Shown here one piece after another: positions 8,295 through 15,810 of a stretch of 22,978 nucleotides of DNA. Below the pieces are notes generated by a model that saw only the letters and a program-made list of their open reading frames with translations, was not told where the DNA came from and did not search any database. The position numbers and the translations under genes are program-made. Source of the DNA: Bacteroidota bacterium (GTDB lineage: Bacteria > Bacteroidota > Bacteroidia > Bacteroidales > Tenuifilaceae); assembly GCA_023406715.1 (NCBI GenBank), contig JAEXVC010000278.1:1-22978 (forward strand). Reading direction: 5' to 3'. How positions within the stretch are numbered: the first letter of the stretch is position 1; every line of letters begins with the position of its first letter.

Positions 8295-10322
8295 TTATTG
8301 CTTTTTCTTGAATTCTTCAACTCCCTTATCCAGAAATTTGATGAACTCTTCAATATCTAAGTTGTAGCCTCTTGGCTCAACAAGAGTTTGTTCGTTGTTG
8401 CCAAGTAACGCATAGTATGGCTGGCCGTTAATGTTGAAGCGGGTTGCCTGAAAATCAGCATTCTTTTTGCCGATAGTTTTCTTTACCTTGCCGTCGCGAG
8501 TTGAGGTTACCCATTCGTTTTCGGGAAGTTCGGTTCTATCATCTACGTAAAGTGCCACTATTATGTAGTCTCTGCGTAAACGCTCAAGAACTCTTGGGTC
8601 GCTCCATACTTTTGCCTCCATCTCCTTGCAGTTTGCACAGGTGCGTCCTACAAAATCGATGAAAAGAGGTTTGCCTTTTTCCCTAGCACACTTCAAAGCT
8701 TGTTCGTAATCAAAATAGCCTTGCAGTCCATGTGGTAAGTGGCGTTTGTTGGCGTATTTAGGTTCATCACAAAGCGATGAGTTGTTGTTAACGCTAACAT
8801 TTGAATCTGTGATTATTACTTGGTTGTTCTTGGTTAAATCAAATTTTTGGCTTGATTGTGGAGGAAGTAAACCTGAGATTGCTTCTAATGGTGCTCCAAA
8901 AAGTCCTGGGATTAAGTATACTGCAAACGTGAAACTTGCAATTGCAAGGAATAGTCGGAATACACTTATGTGTTTAACCTCAGAGTCAAGTTCAAACTTT
9001 AACTTACCTAATAGGTAGAATCCAAGTAGAATTGATATTACAATCCAAATTGCAATAAAGATATCTCTACTTAAGAAATCTAGTTCATAGGATTGGTCTA
9101 TGGTGGTTAAGAATTTCAATGAGAAGGCTAGAACAATAAACCCAAGAACCACTTTTACGGAGTTCATCCAGCCGCCTGAGCGTGGTAGCGAGTTCAACCA
9201 CGAAGGGAATATCGCAAATAGTGTGAATGGAATAGAGAATGCCAATGAGAAACCAAACATCCCGATGATAGGTTTTGCGCCAAGTCCCGAGGCCGCTTCC
9301 ACTAGCAGTGCTCCAACTATTGGACCAACACACGATAAGCTAACTATAACTGTTGTTAATGCCATAAAGAACGAGCCAATGAATCCTCCCTTGTCGGCTT
9401 TGCTATCGGTTTTGTTTGCAAGACTTCCTGGTAATACAATCTCAAATAAACCAAAGAACGATGCCGCAAATGCAATGAATAGCACAAAGAATATTGTGTT
9501 GGTTATCCAGTGCGATGTTAGCGTGGTGGCAAAATCAGAACCAAGGTTGAATAGCGATACTATAAATCCCAACGATGTGTAAAGCACAATAATTGAAATG
9601 CCAAATACCAATGCGTTTATAATTGCATTCATCTTGTTTTGCTGTTTTCCCATAAAGAATGACACAGTCATAGGAATCATAGGGAATACACAAGGTGTTA
9701 AAAGGCCAAGTAGTCCTGCTCCAAAAGCAATAAAGAAGAATACCCAAAGCGATGAATCTTTTTCCTCAGTCTTTTCTGGTGATGAAACCACTTTCACATC
9801 TGTTTCTGCCGATACAACCGAAGTTTCTTCTGTTTTTCGCTCAGCTGTAGTTGCCACAACTTCAGCATCTGCCTTTAGCGCAACAGTAATATCTTTTTCA
9901 AGGTAAATGCACTTATCGGCATAGCATGCTTGGTATTCTACACCAATGCTTGCGGTTGCCTCGCTACCTGTTAACTCAACAATTTGGCTGAATTTAGCTT
10001 CTTTCGCAAAGTAAGATAGGTCAAGGTTAAACACCTCGTCGTGTTCGGTTGTAGATTTAGTAAGTTCTTTAACCTCGCCAATTAGCTTGTAGCCTTTAGG
10101 CTCGTTAAAAGTAAAACTAGTTGGAAGAGGTCCCCCTTCTGGAAGTTTGGTGGCATATAAATGCCAACCCTCATCTATCTTAGCGTTAATGGTAATTTCG
10201 TACTTGTTACCATCAACTTTTTTTGCTGAACTGCTCCATTGTATTGGGTCATCCATTTGGGCGTTTGCAGTTAAGCCTGCAAGCACCAACAGGGATAATA
10301 ACGCACGCTTAATTCTATTCAT
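8295..10322 (-). CDS. dsbD: Thiol:disulfide interchange protein DsbD
   Basis: DsbD carries reducing power from cytoplasmic thioredoxin across the inner membrane to periplasmic thiol proteins. With the start at 10322 it has 675 residues: signal peptide (MNRIKRALLSLLVLAGLTANA), N-terminal immunoglobulin-like domain with its Cys pair C133/C138 (ACYADKC), an acidic linker, an eight-helix-type membrane core with C211 (LTPCVFPMIPMT) and C331 (LSCVGPIVG), and a C-terminal thioredoxin-like domain with CxxC C562/C565 (GRTCANCKE). All three redox Cys pairs are present. The frame extends 11 codons upstream to another Met, but the Met at 10322 gives a clean signal peptide and is preferred. Monocistronic: shared terminator downstream and its own -7 box upstream. 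Confidence 0.93.
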   Translation of the reverse strand: MNRIKRALLSLLVLAGLTANAQMDDPIQWSSSAKKVDGNKYEITINAKIDEGWHLYATKLPEGGPLPTSFTFNEPKGYKLIGEVKELTKSTTEHDEVFNLDLSYFAKEAKFSQIVELTGSEATASIGVEYQACYADKCIYLEKDITVALKADAEVVATTAERKTEETSVVSAETDVKVVSSPEKTEEKDSSLWVFFFIAFGAGLLGLLTPCVFPMIPMTVSFFMGKQQNKMNAIINALVFGISIIVLYTSLGFIVSLFNLGSDFATTLTSHWITNTIFFVLFIAFAASFFGLFEIVLPGSLANKTDSKADKGGFIGSFFMALTTVIVSLSCVGPIVGALLVEAASGLGAKPIIGMFGFSLAFSIPFTLFAIFPSWLNSLPRSGGWMNSVKVVLGFIVLAFSLKFLTTIDQSYELDFLSRDIFIAIWIVISILLGFYLLGKLKFELDSEVKHISVFRLFLAIASFTFAVYLIPGLFGAPLEAISGLLPPQSSQKFDLTKNNQVIITDSNVSVNNNSSLCDEPKYANKRHLPHGLQGYFDYEQALKCAREKGKPLFIDFVGRTCANCKEMEAKVWSDPRVLERLRRDYIIVALYVDDRTELPENEWVTSTRDGKVKKTIGKKNADFQATRFNINGQPYYALLGNNEQTLVEPRGYNLDIEEFIKFLDKGVEEFKKKQ

Positions 10323-10383
10323 AGTGATATTCGTTTTGTATTTTATAATTAACAACTCGGTTTAAACAAAGGTTTAATGCTTG

Positions 10384-10391
10384 CAAATATA
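10384..10391 (-). promoter_or_regulatory. -7 promoter element for dsbD
   Basis: The minus strand reads TATATTTG, an exact TAnnTTTG match, 61 bases before the preferred dsbD start. No good -33 TTTG is seen at normal spacing. Confidence 0.4.
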
Positions 10392-10443
10392 GTCAATATT
10401 AAATATCTAGATTTTGATATATGTCATCTTTGAAGAAATACCA

Positions 10444-10473
10444 AATAAAAAACCCGCCTCCTAGAGGCGGGTT
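10444..10473 (-). terminator. Intrinsic terminator of rng
   Basis: A perfect 10-bp GC-rich stem (10451-10460 with 10464-10473) has a 3-base loop. On the minus strand it is followed by a run of six Ts (complement of the A-run at 10447-10452). It lies 8 bases after the rng stop codon. Confidence 0.88.
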
Positions 10474-10481
10474 ATGGTTGG

Positions 10482-12035
10482 CTATAATTCTATCTCGATA
10501 TCGTCGGAGTCGAAAAAATGATACTCCAAAAAATGGTACGATGATATTGGGACAATCCTTACACGGCTTTTGTACTTAAGCATCCACTTAATCCGTTTCG
10601 AAATAAATCCCTTGTTTAAAAACGCTGCAATGTAGGGGTGCAGCTTAATGGTAATGCTTTTATAATTGCGTTCGGTGGCAAGGAACGAGAGTTGATTTTC
10701 AATCTGCTCGTCAAAAATTACCACAGGACTAACCTCGCCGCTGCCCTTGCAGGTTGGACACTTCTCCAATGTGTCAATATGCATTTCGGGGCGTACACGC
10801 TGGCGGGTAATCTGCATAAGTCCAAACTTGCTCAGTGGCAAGATGTTGTGTTTTGCTCTGTCCTTGGCCATCAACTCCCTCATTTTTTCAAACACCATTT
10901 GTCGGTTCTCGTTCTGGTGCATATCAATGAAGTCTACAACGATAATTCCACCCATATCGCGTAGTCGGAGTTGGCGTGCAATTTCGTCAACAGCTGCTAG
11001 GTTTACCTCTAGCGCATTGGTCTCCTGGTCGTTTCCTGACTTTGAGCGGTTTCCGCTGTTAACATCAATTACGTGAAGCGCTTCAGTATGCTCTATAATT
11101 AGGTATGCTCCGCTTTTAATGGATACAGTTTTCCCGAAAAGCGATTTTAGTTGCTTTTCTATCCCGAACTGGTCGAAAATAGGAACATTTCCGTCGTAGA
11201 GTTTTACAATTTTTTCCTTCTCCGGAGCAATAGTTTCAATATACTCGCGGATGTCGTTGTAAACGTTCTCGTCGTTTACGTGGATGCTGTTGAACGAACC
11301 GTTCAACATATCCCTAAGTATGGCCGAAGTGCGCTTCAACTCACTGGCCAACTGGCATGGGAGTGTGGCGGTTTTCATCTTTTCAACCGTCATATCCCAC
11401 TTCTTAATTAAGCTTCGCAGCTCTGCGTCCAGTACAGCTACCTTCTTCCCTTCGGCAGCGGTGCGAACAATTACACCAAAATTCTTTGGAACAATGCTCT
11501 CAAGGAGTCTTTTCAGCCTTTTTCGCTCTTCCTGCGAACTGATTTTTTGCGAAATAGAAACCTTGTCGGCAAAAGGAATTAGAACCAAATTGCGTCCTGC
11601 AATGGATATTTCCGAAGTTAGGCGTGGGCCTTTTGTGGAAATTGGCTCCTTGGCAATTTGAACCAAAGCTGCTTGTCCCGAACTGAGCACTTGGTTTATT
11701 TTGCCGTCCTTATTAATCTCCTTCTCAAGTTTTACCTTTGAAAGAGGGATTGTTTTTGCCTTACGAGCGTAATGCGCCTGAAGGTATTTGTGGTGTGTTT
11801 GGAACTGTGGCCCAAGGTCGAGGTAGTGGAGAAATGCATCCTTTTCGTACCCTACATCTACGAAGGCTGCATTCAGACCGGGCATTATTTTCTTTACCTT
11901 ACCGAGATAGATGTCGCCAACCGCAAACTGCACATTGCTTTTTTCCTTGTTGAGTTCAACTAGTTGTTTATTCTCAATAAGGGCTATAGCAATCTCAGTT
12001 TCACGTACATCAATTACTAGCTCGGTGTTAACCAT
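10482..12035 (-). CDS. rng: Ribonuclease E/G family endoribonuclease
   Basis: A single-strand-specific endoribonuclease for rRNA maturation and mRNA decay. The 517-residue protein begins with the MVNTELVIDVRETEIAIAL strand of RNase G. It then has an S1 RNA-binding domain (about 38-130, GDIYLGKVKKIMPGLNAAFVDVG), the 5'-sensor/RNase H-like region, and the DNase I-like catalytic part with Mg ligands D324 (VIDVNSGN) and D368 (VVDFIDM). The Zn-link CPTC (C426, C429) allows dimer formation. Length matches RNase G rather than full RNase E: there is no long degradosome scaffold. It follows the HU-like and 30-aa genes on the same strand. A 102-base leader containing a strong stem-loop precedes it, and a clear terminator follows. 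The symbol follows common Bacteroidota usage. Confidence 0.93.
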   Translation of the reverse strand: MVNTELVIDVRETEIAIALIENKQLVELNKEKSNVQFAVGDIYLGKVKKIMPGLNAAFVDVGYEKDAFLHYLDLGPQFQTHHKYLQAHYARKAKTIPLSKVKLEKEINKDGKINQVLSSGQAALVQIAKEPISTKGPRLTSEISIAGRNLVLIPFADKVSISQKISSQEERKRLKRLLESIVPKNFGVIVRTAAEGKKVAVLDAELRSLIKKWDMTVEKMKTATLPCQLASELKRTSAILRDMLNGSFNSIHVNDENVYNDIREYIETIAPEKEKIVKLYDGNVPIFDQFGIEKQLKSLFGKTVSIKSGAYLIIEHTEALHVIDVNSGNRSKSGNDQETNALEVNLAAVDEIARQLRLRDMGGIIVVDFIDMHQNENRQMVFEKMRELMAKDRAKHNILPLSKFGLMQITRQRVRPEMHIDTLEKCPTCKGSGEVSPVVIFDEQIENQLSFLATERNYKSITIKLHPYIAAFLNKGFISKRIKWMLKYKSRVRIVPISSYHFLEYHFFDSDDIEIEL

Positions 12036-12069
12036 TGTAATATATTTTAGTAAGGTATATACAAACGCA

Positions 12070-12112
12070 GCAACCTAAAGCGCTTATGCGGCACTTTAGG
12101 TTGACAGGTTGC
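12070..12112 (-). promoter_or_regulatory. Stem-loop in the leader of rng
   Basis: A 10-bp perfect stem (12071-12080 with 12094-12103) is extended by an inner 3-bp stem (12081-12083 with 12088-12090) around a TTAT loop, with a 3-base bulge. No T-run follows on the minus strand, so it is not an obvious terminator. A second copy of AGGTTGC (12106-12112) could pair with 12070-12076 instead. It may affect stability, processing or autoregulation of the rng message; this is inference. Confidence 0.45.
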
Positions 12113-12137
12113 CTATTCTGTTAAAAGAAAAAGAATA

Positions 12138-12230
12138 CTACTTTTTCTTTTTATGACGATTCTTGCGTAAACGTTTTTTACGTTTGTGAGTGGCCATTTT
12201 ATGCCTTTTTCTCTTTTTTCCACTTGGCAT
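12138..12230 (-). CDS. 30-aa basic AURKAIP1/COX24 (mS38-like) domain protein
   Basis: A 30-residue frame starting MPSGKKRKRHKMATHKRKKR and ending in KKKK; more than half of the residues are Lys or Arg. It matches the tiny Bacteroidota proteins annotated with the AURKAIP1/COX24 C-terminal domain, related to the mitochondrial small-subunit protein mS38, so a ribosome-bound role is likely. It lies 36 bases after the HU/IHF-like stop and 102 bases before rng on the same strand, a phylum-typical neighbourhood. Its ATG and TAG are clean, and no Shine-Dalgarno is seen. It is easily missed because of its size. Recognition rests on the distinctive sequence from memory. Confidence 0.8.
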   Translation of the reverse strand: MPSGKKRKRHKMATHKRKKRLRKNRHKKKK

Positions 12231-12266
12231 GATTCCTAAGTATTAATGGTTTATAAAATAGAACAA

Positions 12267-12554
12267 TTACTTCTTAACATGGTTCTTAACCTTGTTCACA
12301 AAGGTTTTAGCTGGCTTGAACGATGGAATGAAGTGCTCAGGGATAATAATGGTAGTGTTTTTAGAAATGTTACGAGCAGTTTTCTTTGCACGTTTCTTTA
12401 CGATAAAACTACCGAATCCTCTTAGGTAAACGTTTTTCTCCTTTACCAATGAGTCTTTTACAGTTTCCATGAAGGCCTCAACGGTCTTTTGAACTGTCAC
12501 TTTCTCGATTCCAGTGTTTTTGGAAATCTCGTTAACGATATCAGCTTTGGTCAT
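12267..12554 (-). CDS. HU/IHF-family DNA-binding protein
   Basis: A 95-residue histone-like protein that bends and compacts DNA as a dimer. It starts MTKADIVNEISKNTGIEKV, the helical dimerisation part, followed by GFGSFIVKKRAKKTARN, the conserved saddle leading to the DNA-binding arm. The arm continues as NTTIIIPEHFIPSFKPAKTF, with the PSFKPAK ending of HU/IHF. Pro in the arm tip (IIIPEHF) and the RNISKNT stretch look more IHF-like than HU-like, as is common in this phylum, but HU and IHF subunits cannot be told apart confidently. It is first in the minus-strand unit leading to the 30-aa protein and rng, and has a well-formed promoter at 12610-12641. Confidence 0.92.
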   Translation of the reverse strand: MTKADIVNEISKNTGIEKVTVQKTVEAFMETVKDSLVKEKNVYLRGFGSFIVKKRAKKTARNISKNTTIIIPEHFIPSFKPAKTFVNKVKNHVKK

Positions 12555-12609
12555 TTTTAAAAATCTTTAATTATCAATTGGTTATACAATATTCTAATTT
12601 TTCGGACTG

Positions 12610-12641
12610 CAAATATAAATGATTTATGTGGATAATTGAAA
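12610..12641 (-). promoter_or_regulatory. Bacteroidota-type promoter for the HU/IHF-like gene
   Basis: The minus strand has TATATTTG at 12610-12617 (exact -7) and TTTC at 12638-12641 (one mismatch to TTTG), 20 bases apart, the standard spacing. The -7 box is 55 bases before the start codon. Confidence 0.6.
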
Positions 12642-12651
12642 CGGTTAACAT

Positions 12652-12659
12652 TAATTTTG
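12652..12659 (+). promoter_or_regulatory. Candidate -7 promoter element for mutY
   Basis: TAATTTTG matches TAnnTTTG, 31 bases before the mutY ATG. A TGTG lies 21 bases upstream as a weak -33. It would overlap the divergent HU promoter region. Confidence 0.4.
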
Positions 12660-12690
12660 ATGATTATTTTTTTGCGATTAATTTGATATT

Positions 12691-13767
12691 ATGGATTTTA
12701 AAGATTTGCTTATAAATTGGTATAGGAATAGTGGTAGGGATTTGCCTTGGCGCAGAACCAGTAATCCCTATTATATATGGGTTTCGGAGGTGATACTGCA
12801 GCAAACGAGGGTGAACCAAGGAATGTCCTATTATCTGAGGTTTGTTGAGCAGTTTCCAACAATTAACGATTTAGCCAATGCTCCTGCCGATGATGTTATG
12901 AAGGCATGGCAGGGTTTGGGCTACTATACACGTGCCCGCAATTTGCAGGCAGGTGCAAAGCAGGTTGTGGAAAATTATAATGGCAAGTTACCTAGTAATT
13001 ATAATGAACTTCTTAAAATAAAGGGTTTAGGCTCGTACTCTGCAGCGGCGGTTGCTTCGTTTGCTTTTAACGAGGCTGTTCCTGCAATTGATGGGAATGT
13101 GTACCGAATACTATCTCGCGTGTTTGGCATTTTTACTTCAGTTGATACCAGTCAGGCCAAAAAGGAGTTTTTCAACTTGGGTCTTGAGTTGATTGATAAG
13201 CAGAATCCGGCTACATTCAATCAGGCTATTATTGATTTTGGAGCGTTAGTTTGTACTCCACGCCTAGCCAAGTGCGATGAATGTCCAATGCGAGAGTTTT
13301 GTTATGCTTATCGGAACAATATTGTGTATAGTTTTCCTGTTAAGGGAAAGCGGATTGTACCTAAGGATAGGTTTTTCAATTATCTGATGATTAATCATAA
13401 GGGATTTACTTACGTTAACAGGCGGGAAGGAAAGGATATTTGGCACTCGCTTTACGAGTTTCCGCTTATTGAAACTCCAACACAACTTACTCCAGAGGAG
13501 TTAATTCAACTTGATGATTGGAAGGCGTTTCTAGGAAAAGGTGATGTGAAGATTTTGAGTATCTCGGAACCAATAAAACATCAACTAAGCCATTTAACGC
13601 TGTATGCCCGATTTATAATTGTTGAGGCTGATAAGGTTACCTATAAGATTAAAACTGATTTTAGGAAAGTGTCGATAAGTAATTTGCACGAACTGTCGGT
13701 CCCTCGATTAATTGACCTATATTTGGCTGCCGAACCTACCGAAAAGTATTTTCGAAGAAAGCCTTAA
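12691..13767 (+). CDS. mutY: A/G-specific adenine DNA glycosylase MutY
   Basis: MutY removes adenine mispaired with 8-oxoguanine or guanine in base-excision repair. The 358-residue protein has the HhH-GPD glycosylase domain with catalytic E33 (VSEVILQQTRV), the helix-hairpin-helix IKGLGSYSAAA (110-120) and D134 (VPAIDGNVYR). The [4Fe-4S] loop follows with spacing C-x6-C-x2-C-x5-C (C188, C195, C198, C204). The C-terminal part is the NUDIX-like domain that recognises 8-oxoG (about 225-350, with HQLSHLTL). Length is typical. Gene order mutY-ssb-gldE-gldD is the well-known Bacteroidota arrangement. The ATG at 12691 starts MDFKDLLINWY, as expected for the family. Confidence 0.95.
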   Translation: MDFKDLLINWYRNSGRDLPWRRTSNPYYIWVSEVILQQTRVNQGMSYYLRFVEQFPTINDLANAPADDVMKAWQGLGYYTRARNLQAGAKQVVENYNGKLPSNYNELLKIKGLGSYSAAAVASFAFNEAVPAIDGNVYRILSRVFGIFTSVDTSQAKKEFFNLGLELIDKQNPATFNQAIIDFGALVCTPRLAKCDECPMREFCYAYRNNIVYSFPVKGKRIVPKDRFFNYLMINHKGFTYVNRREGKDIWHSLYEFPLIETPTQLTPEELIQLDDWKAFLGKGDVKILSISEPIKHQLSHLTLYARFIIVEADKVTYKIKTDFRKVSISNLHELSVPRLIDLYLAAEPTEKYFRRKP

Positions 13768-13904
13768 TTAAAAAAGTATAGTTTAAAAAATTAACTTTAC
13801 AATTCATAAACTCAAAAACCTATTTCAAAAAATATTCAACCAGATTGAATTAATGTTCAACAAATTTTATTAACTTAGTTATCAAACTTTTAAAATATAA
13901 ATCT

Positions 13905-14339
13905 ATGTCAGTAAACAAAGTTATTCTTGTTGGGAATGTAGGTAAAGACCCTGAGGTACGTCACCTTGAAGGCGGAACAACCGTCGCTCGTTTCCCTTTG
14001 GCTACAAACGAAACCTACACCGACAAATCGGGCAAAAAAGTTACTCAAACCGAGTGGCACAACATCGTGGTTTGGCGTGGTTTGGCTGATATTGCTGAGA
14101 AGTACGTTAAATCTGGTAAACTTCTTTTTGTTGAAGGCAGAATCAGAACCTCATCGTACGACGATAAGGATGGTAATAAGCGCTACACCACCGAGATAGT
14201 TTGCGATAACTTTAGGTTTTTAGGACCTAATCAGGGTCAACAAGAATCATCGGGTTACGCAGAGCCAGCAAGTGCAAAATCAACCTTATCCGATTCAGAG
14301 GCTGCAATACCCGAGCCTGGCGACGATTTACCATTCTAG
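13905..14339 (+). CDS. ssb: Single-stranded DNA-binding protein
   Basis: A 144-residue SSB with an N-terminal OB fold (about 1-105: SVNKVILVGNVGKDPEVR, TEWHNIVVW, KLLFVEGRIRTSSYDD) and a disordered linker. It ends in the acidic tip DDLPF, which docks repair and replication partners. It coats single-stranded DNA during replication, recombination and repair. It lies 137 bases after mutY in an AT-rich gap that holds no other gene, so it may have its own promoter, though I see only near matches to the -7 box. A strong terminator follows directly. Confidence 0.96.
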   Translation: MSVNKVILVGNVGKDPEVRHLEGGTTVARFPLATNETYTDKSGKKVTQTEWHNIVVWRGLADIAEKYVKSGKLLFVEGRIRTSSYDDKDGNKRYTTEIVCDNFRFLGPNQGQQESSGYAEPASAKSTLSDSEAAIPEPGDDLPF

Positions 14340-14361
14340 TCGATAGATTTTTAAATAGTAT

Positions 14362-14399
14362 AAGCCGACAGCATTTACTAATGTTGTCGGCTTTTGTTT
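14362..14399 (+). terminator. Intrinsic terminator after ssb
   Basis: A 14-bp stem with one G-T pair (14362-14375 with 14380-14393) and a TACT loop is followed by TTGTTT on the plus strand. It separates ssb from gldE. Confidence 0.85.
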
Positions 14400-14404
14400 A
14401 AAAA

Positions 14405-14412
14405 TACTTTTG
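14405..14412 (+). promoter_or_regulatory. Candidate -7 promoter element for the gldE operon
   Basis: TACTTTTG matches TAnnTTTG, 66 bases before the TTG start of gldE. A TTG at 14384-14386, inside the ssb terminator stem, lies 18 bases upstream and may act as -33. Position after a terminator supports a separate promoter for the gld operon. Confidence 0.4.
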
Positions 14413-14478
14413 AGCATTAGTGCGCTTTTTTTGTTATTTTTACAACTTATTCCATTTTTGTAACTAATATTATTTTGC

Positions 14479-15810
14479 TTGGAAACATTTGGTAACCAAA
14501 TTGTTGATTACTTACAAGGGATTGGCTATTTCCCAATTACCTTTGGAATTATAGTAAGTTTATTAATCCTGCTTTTGCTCCTTGTTTGTTCTGCGTTAAT
14601 GAGCGGAACCGAGTCGGCTTACTTCTCGCTATCGCCATCGGATATAGATGCAGTTGAGCGTAATACCCATAAATCTGACAAGTATGTTCTGAAGAACATA
14701 GAGGATTCTGAGAAACTGTTGGCAACGGTACTTATTGGTAATAATCTTGTGAATGTGGCTATTGTTATTCTTTCGTCATTTATAACCAATTCCTTGATTG
14801 ATTTTTCCAAAGCCCCTGTTGCTGGTTTTGTTTTTCAGGTTGTTATAATAACCTTTATACTTTTACTTTTTGGTGAGATTATGCCCAAAGTCTTGGCCAC
14901 CAACAAATCCTTAAAGTTTTCACGCTTTGTTGCTTATCCTATTTATTTAATGATAAAGGCTCTAAGGCCTCTGAATAGTCTATTAATTTCTTCAACATCT
15001 AGAATTGGTAAACGGTTTACCCCCAAAAAGAACATCTCTATGGATGAACTTAGCGATGCTTTAGATATTACAACTGACGGGATTGCTGAGGAGAAGAAAA
15101 TACTTCATGGGATAGTAAATTTTGGGAACATAATGGTTAGCGAAATTATGAAGCCTCGGATTGATGTTGTTGCCGTTGAGGATGATACGCCTTTTGAGGA
15201 TTTGAAAAAAGTAGTGGTCGATTCTGGTTATAGTAGAATACCTGTTTACCATACTTCGTTCGATGGTGTTAAGGGAATTCTCTACGTTAAGGATTTAATT
15301 CCTTACATCGATAGGGATAACTCTTTCCGTTGGCAGAATCTTATTCGTGCGCCTTACTTTGTTCCTGAAAGCAAAAAAATTAATGCCTTGTTAGCCGAGT
15401 TTCAGGTTAAGCAAATACATATGGCTATTGTTGTTGATGAGTATGGTGGTAAAAGTGGAATTATAACCCTGGAGGATATTTTAGAGGAAATTGTGGGTGA
15501 AATTTCCGACGAGTCTGATGAGGATATTCAACTCTACACAAAAATAGATAGTCTGAATTATATGTTTGAGGCAAAGGTTCAGTTGAATGATTTTTGTAAG
15601 ATAGTTAATTGTGATGATTATATTTTCGACGATGTTCGTGGCGAAGCAGAAACCTTGGCCGGTCTTATACTGGAAATCACAGGGCACATTCCTGCCAAAA
15701 ATGAGATGGTAAAGTGCAAGAATTTCAATTTCACTATCGATGCCGTTGATAATAAGCGTATAAAACGAATTAAAGTTCAAATAACTTTTCAACCTACTGA
15801 TAATGCTTAA
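14479..15810 (+). CDS. gldE: Gliding motility-associated protein GldE (CNNM/CorC-type, CBS domains)
   Basis: The 443-residue protein has a DUF21/CNNM membrane domain (helices about 21-40, 83-103, 117-137, 147-170), with CSALMSGTESAYFSLSPSD after the first helix and a conserved GEIMPKVLATN motif. A CBS pair follows (about 223-345, with VSEIMKPRIDVVAVE and MAIVVDEYGGKSGIITLEDILEEIVGEI), then a CorC/HlyC-associated domain (about 355-440). In Flavobacterium GldE works with GldD in gliding. The start is TTG at 14479: an in-frame stop lies at 14461-14463 with no ATG or GTG between, and the next Met (residue 41) would delete the first membrane helix. The stop overlaps the gldD start by 8 bases. Ion transport is inferred from the family only. 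Confidence 0.9.
   Translation: METFGNQIVDYLQGIGYFPITFGIIVSLLILLLLLVCSALMSGTESAYFSLSPSDIDAVERNTHKSDKYVLKNIEDSEKLLATVLIGNNLVNVAIVILSSFITNSLIDFSKAPVAGFVFQVVIITFILLLFGEIMPKVLATNKSLKFSRFVAYPIYLMIKALRPLNSLLISSTSRIGKRFTPKKNISMDELSDALDITTDGIAEEKKILHGIVNFGNIMVSEIMKPRIDVVAVEDDTPFEDLKKVVVDSGYSRIPVYHTSFDGVKGILYVKDLIPYIDRDNSFRWQNLIRAPYFVPESKKINALLAEFQVKQIHMAIVVDEYGGKSGIITLEDILEEIVGEISDESDEDIQLYTKIDSLNYMFEAKVQLNDFCKIVNCDDYIFDDVRGEAETLAGLILEITGHIPAKNEMVKCKNFNFTIDAVDNKRIKRIKVQITFQPTDNA

Noticed and set aside
9100..9582. Open frame of about 160 codons on the plus strand
   Set aside because: It lies wholly antisense to dsbD, whose domains and Cys motifs are clear, and its protein shows no recognisable motif.
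10323..10355. Upstream Met giving dsbD 11 extra residues
   Set aside because: The extra residues spoil an otherwise normal signal peptide that begins MNRIKRALL at 10322.
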